A stretch of 64,000 bases of DNA, taken from NCBI GenBank assembly GCA_023627715.1, contig JAMAHW010000004.1:62001-126000 (forward strand), given 5' to 3'. The position numbers and the translations under genes are program-made. The stretch is from Periconia sp. R9002 (lineage: Eukaryota; Ascomycota; Dothideomycetes; Pleosporales; Periconiaceae). The notes below the pieces were generated by a model. It had not been told where the DNA came from and searched no databases. It saw nothing but the letters and a program-made list of their open reading frames with translations. Shown in pieces: positions 54,663 through 64,000 of this stretch (its first letter is position 1; each line of letters opens with the position of its first letter).

Positions 54663-55368
54663 GAATCCCGCCAATGCCGCCGCCGCACTAATCACGCCAC
54701 TTTCGGAGAAATACCACAGAGATGGAAGGTTGGAGTGGCTGCGCGATGGCTAAGTCTGGGAGGGAGAAAGAGCAGGGAGAGACTTCGCGAGGTGGAGTGG
54801 TTATGAATTTCATCTTGAACTTGAGCAGAATTTCTGGCTTATGATTGGGGCTGGAGATTAGTCCGGGCTGCATTGGCGTTCTATATACAGTTTTTTTTTT
54901 TTAGGATTTGACATCCAAAGCATTTGGTAGTGTTGAATATAAGGAGACCCGGGGCTCTCTTGTTACTTTTCATTTGATATCAGTTTTTGGCGCTATCACA
55001 TGAATCTGGCCATTGGAGGTGATCGTAGACTGGCGTTATTGAGTAACTACCTTGGATACTCTATAATATTCAGTCTGGCGCGTAGCAACGCCCAAATAAA
55101 AATCCAAAAACAGAATGCAATAGCCAGATCCCCACCTCATCCATTCGCGATTGAACAACCTCAGAATCAATCTTGTGAAGTTGAATATCGTGCAAATTCA
55201 GTATCTTGTTCCAATTTCCGGTCTTGACTCTTGAGACTCCATCATGGATGTGTGTATAAGAAGGCCAACCAGCGATAAGGAGTTGTAGATTCAACGGTTC
55301 CTGAAACACCGCAGTCATAAGAGTCTTTCATCCGAAATCGTCTAATCACCCCTCTATCCATCTTTCCA
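54663..55368. other. Intergenic, nothing recognised
   Basis: Region between the convergent coiled-coil and GTPase genes. A T-run of 12 occurs near 54890-54901. No gene supported. Confidence 0.5.
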
Positions 55369-58222
55369 TCAGCGTTTGATGCGTTTGGCGCTGGGCTCAT
55401 CGCAGTCGTCTGGCAACGGTTCTTCGCGGAGGAGCTCCTGGCAGTCTTCTAGAAGCCTATCGAACCTAGGAAGACATTCCTTGAGCTTCTCGCGTGCTTC
55501 ATAGTGCTCCCGCGTGTGGTAGCTTTGTGGCTCAAAGAAGGAATCGATGGCGCTGAGGAAAGCATCAAAGGTCATGTCGACCAAGTCGAAGAAATCCTCC
55601 AACAGACGCCGCAGATCCTCCTTCATTGATTCGATGAGTAGCTTTTCGTAGTTGGGAACAAATTGAGAAAGCAGAAAACATAGGATTTCATGCTGCCGAG
55701 CCCGTCGTCCCTTTCCTTCGCGTGCGTTTGCCGCCTGTTTGAAGGCACTGGCAGTCATCTTCGCTACAGGGCAGCTGACATCTTCCTCTGTGGTATGCTT
55801 TGTGTAATTTTTGTTGATCGTTTCTTCGATTTTTTCCTTCAGTCCCCTCAACGCCTGTTGACATACACCGTGAGAGGCAATCCACTCTTCGAGAATGCGT
55901 TCAGACAATCCGGAGCTTATGTATCCTTCTTGAATAGCCTTCTGGATATTCTTCTGGTTGGCATATAACGATTCTTTCAGTCGTTGTGGAATTTCACCGC
56001 TTCGCTTGAGAACCTCGTCTCTCCACACTTTGACATGCTTTGTGGGGGCATTTGCCTTTGAAGAATCATCCTCAGGTGAGGCCCAAGGGGGCTCCAGAAC
56101 TTCCAACAGGTCTCGGTTCCAGTTTACATCTTTACCTTGGAAAAAGACTGACGTACTGTGCAACGGGATTCCATTGCTACGTAGAGCGTAGTCCCAAGAT
56201 CTCCAACTCATCTTCTTGTTTTTAAATTTACGTTTGAAGATGTTGTAGTTGATATTAGTGGTAACATCCTTACGCTGTGCATCGGTTAAGACAGCTGGAA
56301 CGATATCATCAACTTGCTTGTAAATAGAGCCGATAGACCTGCTGTAGTACTCCCGTAACTCTTCTTCGATGTTTCGACGTAGGATATGGTAACCGTCCTC
56401 TTTAACATTCTTGTCTGTAAAGAAACTTGTAGTCAGTAAACTGGTGCCGAGATGTTTTGGTTCATGACAACACTTAAATGGTGTTATCACATTTGGTATG
56501 TGAGATGTACTTACTGAGAATTTGACGTGCTAGCCTGCGGGGTTTGGACAGATGATCGAAGAAGAACTCGTGGAAGCTGGAGAAATTGACACGGGCTATC
56601 TCGCCTAGCATCCATTTTTGGACAAATGGAATACCACTCATCCTAGGGCTGAACTTTGGATTGCTTCTCCGCTTTTCGTTCATCCACTCCAAATAAGCAT
56701 TTGACGAGACTGCAAAACAATTGATTCCATAGCCCGTTTTGGTAAGGAACGCAGTACCTCGCTCTTCAGCCTCGCATTTCTGCGCGGCACTCACTATAGA
56801 TTCATCGATGTATCTGAAATATTCATCATCATTTGAACCTTCGGCACTGTGCTCCTTCGAATCTATCTGTTTGAAGACATCTTCATGAAGCGTTTCGAGA
56901 TGATTGCGGGCTTCAGGGGGATCCATTGCAGAATGGCTCTACAGGAAGATGTGAGCGAAAACCTATATAATCAGGAATTAACTTACATCAATTTTGTTCA
57001 GAACCAGTGCAGTGCGTTTAGCGCCGTGTTCTTTAATCGATCGCTTTATCTGGTCGTTGACCGGCTCGCTGTCTGCAAAACGTAGTGATTCTGCGACGAT
57101 TATCTCGTAGTCTGCTTCGCGACGGAATCTGTTTGTGATTGCTACTCGCCGATGATTCATGTCGCCATAACCTGCCACAATTAGTTCCCTAGTCATGTAT
57201 AAAATATAGAACATACCGGGTAAATCCGTCAAAACAATTCCCTGTCGCAATAACACCCCACCAGTCTTGATGGTCACTTTGTCGATGAGCGGCCATACTT
57301 TGGCTGCTTCATTTCGAACAGTTGTGAGGTCCAGTGTGCTATCATCTTGACTGGATGCACGTACGTCCGGTACATCTTCGAACAGGATGTCCTGATGTAT
57401 GTCTATCCTTCCGCCGATAATAACTTCATCCAGCCGCGTTGATTGCTTTTCCATGCACATTTGAAGGAATTCTCCACTGTCAATTTGCTGTTGCTGCAAA
57501 GACGATTTCCACTCTTTATCACCGGAGGGATCTCCATCTGTGCCCCATATGGTTGCAAAGTACCTGCATGCATCCGCTGCGAGTCTGTGGTCATCCTCAT
57601 CAAGGAAGGTACTTCCACTGTCGTCATCGTCTATGTCGGAATCGTCTATGTGATCTAAGATCTTCTGAGTCGGGGTAAGGTGAACTTTGGCATAGTTATG
57701 GATGTTTTGCTTCGCTTCCTCCTTTCGTGTAGAGGCATCGACGATAGTAATACGGATGTCGCTGACTTTTGTACGATCCAGGGCTCCAGGAAGATACTCA
57801 AAGGTGGTCGCGTGCTGGGTGCAAGCTGTGCTGGAGTCAGATGCATCTGCAAGGCCAGGACGGTTTAGAACTGCGTTGACCAAGGTGGATTTGCCGATTC
57901 CTGTCCCCCCGATCACACAAAACTCGAGTCTTTTGTAGCTAGGACCATCTTTGTGCTGGTTCAAGTCTGCTAGGAGCACTCCGAAGTCCTCCATAGTCCG
58001 GTCGACATCAATCAACTTGTTGGGAATGATCCCGGCCAACTTTTTGCCGTTGTCCCTCAGCAAGACAGGCTGCATGCGATAGAACATATGATCCGAAAGA
58101 TTCTCATCTTCTGGCGTGTACGCCTTCGCTTTGTGATGTGCGGGCTTCCCTCTTTTCGATCGGGGCGCGGGAGGTGGCTTCCAACTTTTCCAAGTCGGGA
58201 GGTCCAAACAAATTTCGTCCAT
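55369..58222 (-). CDS. Large GTPase, nuclear SLIP-GC-like
   Basis: Exons 58222-57217, 57171-56987, 56938-56515 and 56414-55369 give 886 residues. GTPase motifs are the P-loop GGTGIGKST (105-113), G3 DLPGYGD formed across the first splice junction (near 333-339), and NKID at the end of exon 2. The layout (dynamin-like GTPase domain with a long insert before G3, then a long helical C-terminal half) matches the fungal proteins usually annotated as nuclear GTPase SLIP-GC. The human protein acts in germinal-centre B cells; the fungal role is unknown. A Lys/Arg-rich N-terminus (PRSKRGKPAHHKAK) and the C-terminal SAKRIKR could be nuclear signals. The first intron is only 45 bases, in frame and without a stop, so unspliced transcripts would still be translatable. 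The insert at about 200-330 is acidic. Confidence 0.82.
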
Positions 58223-59742
58223 GCTGGCCGCAGAAGTCAGCGTGTGCTTTGTTCGGTTACTTGAACACTTACCTGTCGATTATCTACTGCTGAACAAAGA
58301 AAGATTCCAACCTATGGGGATGGAAGGGCGGAGGGTTATGGTTGGTAGGAGTGAGAGCTGGGGACTGACGGGTTATTATACTAGAAGCTGCAAGTGCGCC
58401 AAGTGAGATCGCGCATATGATTAAGGTGATTTCGATTGCACCCAGAAGCGCGTCTGATTGCGCGCGGCTTTGTCTGATTGGCGAATGAGCAGTTTGTCGT
58501 GTGTGAGCAAGGTGAGTAGAGGTTTGAGGTGAGAGAGATGTGCGTTCCAGAAGTTCAACCCACAAATGAAGGATCTAGTCAGAGGTCACTAGACAGAAAG
58601 TGATATACAATTGAAATCAAACCGCCTCATGACGGTTTGCTCAATATACAGAACGGAGTACCTGGTTCATCTACCCGTCAATAGAGGTCAGATCACGGAG
58701 GAAGCAACGGTTAGAATAGGCGGTAGTAAATAGCACGATCTATCTCCCCTCATTGTACAACTAATCTAACCCGTATTACATTTTTGAGGTTTGAATGTGA
58801 ATTATCGGCAACAGCACTGAGTGCGGTCCCATCGAAGCACACTGTTCTTGTCTCGGATGCTGTGGGGGTCAATTACCTCATTACGCAGGCTCAAAATATC
58901 TGAGGAAGGCTGCAGGGCATTTACTATCGAAAGATCAAAGTTTTTCCAACTCGAAAGATTTGTAGTAAGTAAAATGGATGCTACACGACAGATACCGCCT
59001 CCGGGCCCACCCAATCTGCTGTTGAAGAATGAGTATGAATACAGGGTATCAACATTCAACCCTCGTGCTTAACAATCCATGTGTGGCTCGGTGTAGATTG
59101 TGTTGAGTCATTTGAATAGGACGAACACAGACACGAACTAGAACATCATGGATTTTGATCATCACTCTCACGGCGAGTTGCTCACTCCAATTGTGGAGAC
59201 AGCTATCGCGGCCTCGAACTGGCAAAGCACACAAGTACGTCAAGGTATAAACAAGAGTCACGTGGAGGTCATGCAGAATTTTTAATGAAAATTTATGTTG
59301 AGTTGTCATTGTAGACGCCTTATGAAGAGTGGGTATCTTGTGCCATTGCCGGTTGAAAACGCCGTCCATCCGCCCATGCCACAAACCCAACTCTTGTAAA
59401 CTCCAGAATGATTAACCGGGCATTAAGCCGAAACAAAAACTCCTCCCAGACCATGATTTGGTATCCCAGAAGAACCGTATAGTGGACGCGCACTTGTTGC
59501 TGTCCAAACCCATTGAATCCCCAAGGCCGTGAAAGGCAACGGATATCGAGTTCTTCAATCGATAAGTGTTCCGGCGTCCCAAGTCGATTCACAGCTCAAA
59601 GTCTTTTCGTGTCGATGATGTAAACCAATGGGACCTGTAAAGATTGATCTGTTAGCAAACCCGATCGTTTCGCTTGAATTCCAAGAGGGGATCATCAGAA
59701 AAAAAAATCGTATGAGTATGCTCGCATCCGTGTGAATCTTCC
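58223..59742. other. Intergenic, nothing convincing
   Basis: Promoter side of the GTPase gene and 3' flank of the membrane-protein gene. Short open frames on both strands around 58.8-59.6 kb are not supported by family resemblance or splice context. Confidence 0.5.
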
Positions 59743-60907
59743 TCAGTTAGTGGAAGAAACACCCCTCATAGCATTTGCATACATGAGGGCGGTCTCACTG
59801 AACCTCTTGCGTCCAGCCCTGTTGGGACCAACGGACGAGAGGAAATCAGTGGGCGCGACCGGCAAGATGGCATCCGGATCCTCAGTTGGTGTCTGCACGT
59901 CCCGAGGGACTGGGCCAGACTTCTCAACTGGGGTTCGAGACCTCAAAGGGATGGAGTCGGACTCAAGGTTGATGGGTTGCTCACTCGAAATGTCCAAGAT
60001 GGGCTGCTGGCTCGAATTGTCCGAAGTGCGAGGAACACGTCGAGGGGGCATAGGGCCAAGAGCATGGCTCGTACCTGAAAAGGTGTTCTCACGGAGGATT
60101 GGGTGCACAAGAACCTGGAGCTTGTTGAGGATAGCTAGTTCAAGTATCAACTTGACGCTGTACACCACACTCTTGAGGGTTTCTGCGTACAATTAGTTAG
60201 TTTCATTTTAGTCAATCTGGTCTGAAACACTTACGTTGGATGACATGACTGCCAGAGAACTCTGTGATGAGTAGAGCAAGGTCAAGCACAATGATGATGT
60301 AATTGGTCAAGGCCAGCTGGTGCAGGGTTCTACGTGACTCCTCCTCGTTGGTGGTCCGGAGCTTGCCGATGGCAGAGACGATATACAAGATGCTGAGTGT
60401 CAGCTCTTGGAAGGTGAAGATCGTCATCTGGGTGGGCTCGATGATGTTGTAGGCACGGGCTACTGTATCCTCATTACCGCCCTTAAGGTTGGACAAGAAA
60501 GCGACGATGGAAGTGACAGTGTGCAGTACAAGACCGATGGCGATGATTCCGTTTCGGATATACTTCAACGTTGGTTTGTTGTTGCGATAGACGAGATGCA
60601 GGCGACTATAGAGCACAAATGCCTGGCCGGTAACCATCGCCGACCAGCCACAAGTGTCCATTGCAATCGCGAATCCAAGATGGGTCAATTTGAAATATTC
60701 CATCATGAAACCAATTGAGTAAGGCACAATACCGGCAGTTGCAACGACGCAGGACCAGAAATAAAGTCCACGATAGACTTTGAAAGTGAAGCCGATTGTC
60801 AAGGCGAGCTGCAGAGCCGCAAAGAGGGAGATTGCGGTGCCAACGACAACAGCCAAGGCCTCCGCATTCCACTCTCCGAAGTGGTTGTTGACCATGCTGG
60901 GCGCCAT
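59743..60907 (-). CDS. Fungal multi-pass integral membrane protein
   Basis: Exons 60907-60235 and 60182-59743 give 370 residues. About seven hydrophobic helices occupy residues 15-255 (LAVVVGTAISLFAALQLALT, YFWSCVVATAGIVPYSIGFM, FAIAMDTCGWSAMVTGQAFV, NGIIAIGLVLHTVTSIVAFL, TIFTFQELTLSILYIVSAIG, LTNYIIIVLDLALLITEFSG, plus the start of exon 2). The tail is hydrophilic and Ser/Pro-rich. The arrangement matches a conserved Pezizomycotina family of unknown function (DUF7703-like, from memory). The start MAPSMVNNHFGEW is chosen because the upstream frame is Ser/Thr-rich leader sequence. A role in sensing or transport is possible but not shown. Confidence 0.82.
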
Positions 60908-62448
60908 CTTGACGAGGTGCTGCTTGCGAGGAGAGTGTGGTAAAGAGGATTTGTGTGAGGAAGAAGGTGTGTGTGTCAAGAGAGTGAGTGACGCGGATTT
61001 TGTTGTTGTGGTCGTAGTTAGCGTGGAGGCAGTTGCCTTGGCCCGTGCGTGCAGGATCTGTGGTGAAGTGGTGAAGGGCAAGTCACTCACCACGCGTCAG
61101 AGAAAGCTATGGAAGAAAGTCGCAAAGAGTCCGTGCGCGGAGTACATTGCAAACTCGCATAGTTGTATCTTAATACTTGTAAGAATTTAAATGACAGAGC
61201 AATAGCAGGACTTAATAGCTACGGTCACTCTCGGTGCTGTCAAAGGAGCCATACCAAACAGCAGAGTCGGCCAAGCACCCGGACACGCTCTTTAACCAAT
61301 CAACTTCGACTGCCTCAATGGTACTAGCAACTCATATGTATTCGAGGCAGTGACTATGTACAGGCTATTTAACACCGAGCCGTGGCGCATCTCCCCGACG
61401 GCCCTAACCGGCTTTCAGATTTGAGACCATTGGGATGAACTCTAGCGAAGCCACGAGCTTAGCTATGAGGTAGAAAATCCTACCATATGTGTATTTATAC
61501 CACGTACATGTACATACCCTTGACACCGGGCGCTCCTGGTTGCACGACTAAAGGAGTTCATGCGTGATCCCAATCTCAGGCAGACCGACATTGATGATAA
61601 ATTAAATACCTTCTGCACAAAACATTGGCAATTCACGGGTGTTGCTGATTGCAACACCTTGGCGATGGTGACGTTACCAACGGCAACGGTTCAAGAAAGC
61701 CGACATAACATCGTTGCAACACATGAAGAGTTTTGTGATGCATGAAGCATCAGGATGTCACGCTTTGCGATCATTTCCACCTGGGACATGAAGCCTTTGT
61801 TGGCTATTCATTTGACGTTCTAGGCTCACCAAACACAGTTCCGACTAGAATTTCTTGAAAGGCGGTGACCAGGCGCGAAAAACATGGCAGATGTAGTTTC
61901 AGTTACCATAATACGTAGTACAAAATGTATCAATCGATGCTTTGTAAGACCAATCAGAACGATATTGAGATACTGAGTGATGCGATCCGATACCGCGAAA
62001 TTGGACGTCCGCCAACACCCAAGAAACTTGTTTACTCGTATTGACACCCGGCAAGCGTGTTCAAGCACATCCGAAAGACTTGTATGGGGTTCGTTCACAC
62101 AGCACTTGAGTTCCCCTTAATGTATAAAAACGTTCGTGAATATCTGGAAAGCAGATAATCAACGTTGGATTTGCACAAAATAAAACATCCGCCTCTTCGA
62201 TCTTCCTACGGCGGTATCTTAACCTGGGCGACGTCTATACAGAGAACCCTGAAATGGACTAGCGGACTAGGACATGGTAGACTAAGTAGAGGTGGGACCT
62301 CCAATGTCCGTGCGCACCCGGCCACCCTACGCTAACGCTTAAACTAGCACGTCATTATTGCTGCAAGTGGGTCACATTGGGAATCAATGGAAGGCGTCAA
62401 ACGCAGGTGAATTGGACAAACATCACATCCTCAAATCTATAAACCACC
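60908..62448. other. Intergenic, divergent promoter region
   Basis: 1.5 kb between the membrane-protein gene (minus) and the aldo-keto reductase gene (plus). No gene supported; a TATA-like TATAAAAA occurs near 62122. Confidence 0.5.
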
Positions 62449-63500
62449 ATGAAATCGTTACTGCTCGCCTCATTTTTTGTCGGCTTAGTCCAATGTCGAA
62501 ACAAGCAACAGCCCATCTCACTGGCACCGCAAGGCATCGGCCAGCCGCCGATTGGTTTCGGCACATGGAATTTGAAGGAGTCGCCTGAAAATACCACAAG
62601 CGCTGTAGCGGTTGCTATTGAATCAGGCTACCGACAAATTGACTGTGCTGCTGCTTACGGGAACGAAAAGGCCGTGGGCAAAGGCATCGCTGAAGGCCTT
62701 AAGAAAGCAAATCTGGATAGAGAGGACTTGTGGGTGACGTCTAAATTATGGAATGATCAGTACGAAAAGCCCAACATATCTGCGTCTAAATGCTCACAAT
62801 GATAAGTCACGACCCCGACCGAGTTGAAAAAGGTCTTGACCAGACTCTTCAAGACCTCAATCTCGATTATCTTGACCTATATCTGATGCATTGGCCTGTA
62901 GGTAAAGGGCCTGACGACGACAAACACCATTTTGACTACGTTGGAACGTGGAACGCAATGACGAAGCTTCTCAAAACCGGCCGTGTACGCTACATTGGGG
63001 TCTCCAATTTCTCGCCCGCTCAACTGGAAGACCTAATTGCCCATAGCGAAGTAAAGCCTCATGCCCACCAGATGGAGCTACACCCATATCTTCCCCAGAC
63101 GGAGTGGATTCGCAAAAACCAAGAGCATGGCATTTCAATCACTGCATACTCTCCTCTAGGAAATATGAACCCCACGTATGGAGACCGCTCACGACGCTCA
63201 ATAACTACACAGTCGAAAGCTCCTTTGCTCCTGGAGAATGAGGTAATCAAAGAGATCGCTGAGGATTTGGGCTGTACTCCTGCTCAGGTCGTGCTGGCAT
63301 GGGGAATCAGCAGAGGAACGAGCGTGATTCCGAAGAGTAAACATGCGAATTATATCAAGGAAAACCTGGGCGCGGAGGAGTGCAGCTTGGATAAGAAGAG
63401 CGTCGAGCGTATTGATGAATTGGGAGATAAGCCGGTGAGGTTTAACAACCCCGGCGAGGGTTGGGGTGTTCGACTGTTTGAAGGACTACAAGATGCGTAA
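62449..63500 (+). CDS. Aldo-keto reductase with N-terminal signal peptide
   Basis: Exons 62449-62759 and 62807-63500 give 334 residues. The splice (47-base intron, donor gtacga) restores SKLWNDHHDPDRVEKGLDQT, the expected family sequence. The AKR barrel contains GYRQIDCAAAYGNE (catalytic Asp and Tyr), the Lys in WVTSKLW and the His in DLYLMHWPV, so the full tetrad is present. NADPH-binding features include SNFSPAQLEDLI, ITAYSPLG and IPKSKHANYIKENL. The first 16 residues (MKSLLLASFFVGLVQC) form a hydrophobic signal-like segment, followed directly by the domain. That suggests entry to the secretory pathway, which is unusual for this normally cytosolic family. Likely substrates are aldehydes or ketones; specificity is unknown. 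Confidence 0.9.
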
Positions 63501-63722
63501 GGATACAAGGATAGTTCCAGAGATGTATTGCGATGAACTATATATATGGTCCACGGCGTACGTATGATTGATGCTACTGAAAGGATACATAATTCTATGA
63601 TGATAAAGTGGGTACAGGACACAAGAACATTGGCATCAACAGGCCGCATGGCTACTACGTACACTCGTGTGACCCAGTGTAAACGCTTGAGTTACCACCA
63701 GCTTTAGGATCGCTCAGAAACT

Positions 63723-64000
63723 CTACTCTTTCTTCAATCCGACTTTGCCAGCCTTCCTCAGCCCTACAAATGCAATGATTGCGCAGACAATCATATAGCC
63801 AAACATGGTCCAGAACGCTGCACGATATCCATGCAAGAGTGCAGCCGGATCCTGGTCATCAAATGCCGTCTCAGATTCATCGTCATGTCCAGCGCTGCCA
63901 GAATTACCCATAACTCCCAAAGCAACAACTTGACACACTCCGATGCCCAGACTTGAACCGAATTGAGCGATGGTGTTGAAGACGGCACCGGCCAAAGCTT
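63723..64000 (-). CDS. MFS transporter, DHA2-type, C-terminal part
   Basis: The frame runs from the right edge (64000) to the stop at 63723, so only the last 92 or so residues are visible. AGAVFNTIAQFGSSLGIGVC and the final helix AAFWTMFGYMIVCAIIAFVG followed by a short basic tail match the end of 14-helix (DHA2) fungal drug transporters. A hydrophilic loop (SAGHDDESETAFDD) separates the last two helices, as is common in this group. Everything upstream lies outside the window; function beyond export of small molecules cannot be inferred. Confidence 0.82.
   Translation of the reverse strand, partial: ALAGAVFNTIAQFGSSLGIGVCQVVALGVMGNSGSAGHDDESETAFDDQDPAALLHGYRAAFWTMFGYMIVCAIIAFVGLRKAGKVGLKKE

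Overview
This 64 kb window reads as filamentous ascomycete chromosomal DNA. It has compact genes split by short introns (about 45-110 bp) with gtaagt/gtatgt-type donors, ctaac-type branch points and cag/tag acceptors. Several families point to Pezizomycotina: a dehydrin-like DPR-motif protein, a fungal rhodopsin-like membrane protein, an Atg15-type lipase with a Ser/Thr tail, a DHA1 drug/polyamine transporter and a RRT8/EI24-type protein. A Dothideomycete (Pleosporales-like) is my guess, because the dehydrin family is best known there and in Aspergillus. No rRNA or tRNA gene was found.

Left part (1-13.7 kb): the 3' part of an ankyrin protein; an unrecognised 715-aa protein built on an 18-residue tandem repeat; SNX3/Grd19; a sodium:solute symporter with one very long intron; and the CCT co-chaperone PLP2. 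A gene-poor stretch follows (13.7-24 kb) holding two doubtful small genes and a Yap/Fcr3-like bZIP factor. Next come an Atg15-like lipase, the dehydrin-like stress protein and an RRT8-like membrane protein (24-30.2 kb).

Middle (30.7-45.4 kb) is a dense housekeeping block: lipoyl synthase and coatomer gamma back to back, a small membrane protein resembling selenoprotein K but with Cys, a SPOUT1-type RNA methyltransferase, a DHA1 transporter, the copper chaperone SCO1 and a rhodopsin-like receptor-type protein.

Right part (45.9-64 kb) is more accessory: a decayed quinone-oxidoreductase (MDR) gene I reconstructed from fragments on the minus strand, a possible 0.4 kb inverted-repeat element, an intracellular GH43 xylosidase, an SDR, a foldback element, coding-like debris, a coiled-coil protein, a SLIP-GC-like large GTPase, a membrane protein, an aldo-keto reductase with a signal peptide, and the 3' end of a DHA2-type transporter.

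There is no biosynthetic cluster or obvious operon-like system. Neighbours look functionally independent apart from shared divergent promoters. The observations most worth following up are the repeat protein and its repeated leader, the Cys form of SelK, the in-frame 45-bp intron at the GTPase G3 motif, and the MDR pseudogene. All gene structures were built by hand from splice signals and reading-frame continuity, without any database search.
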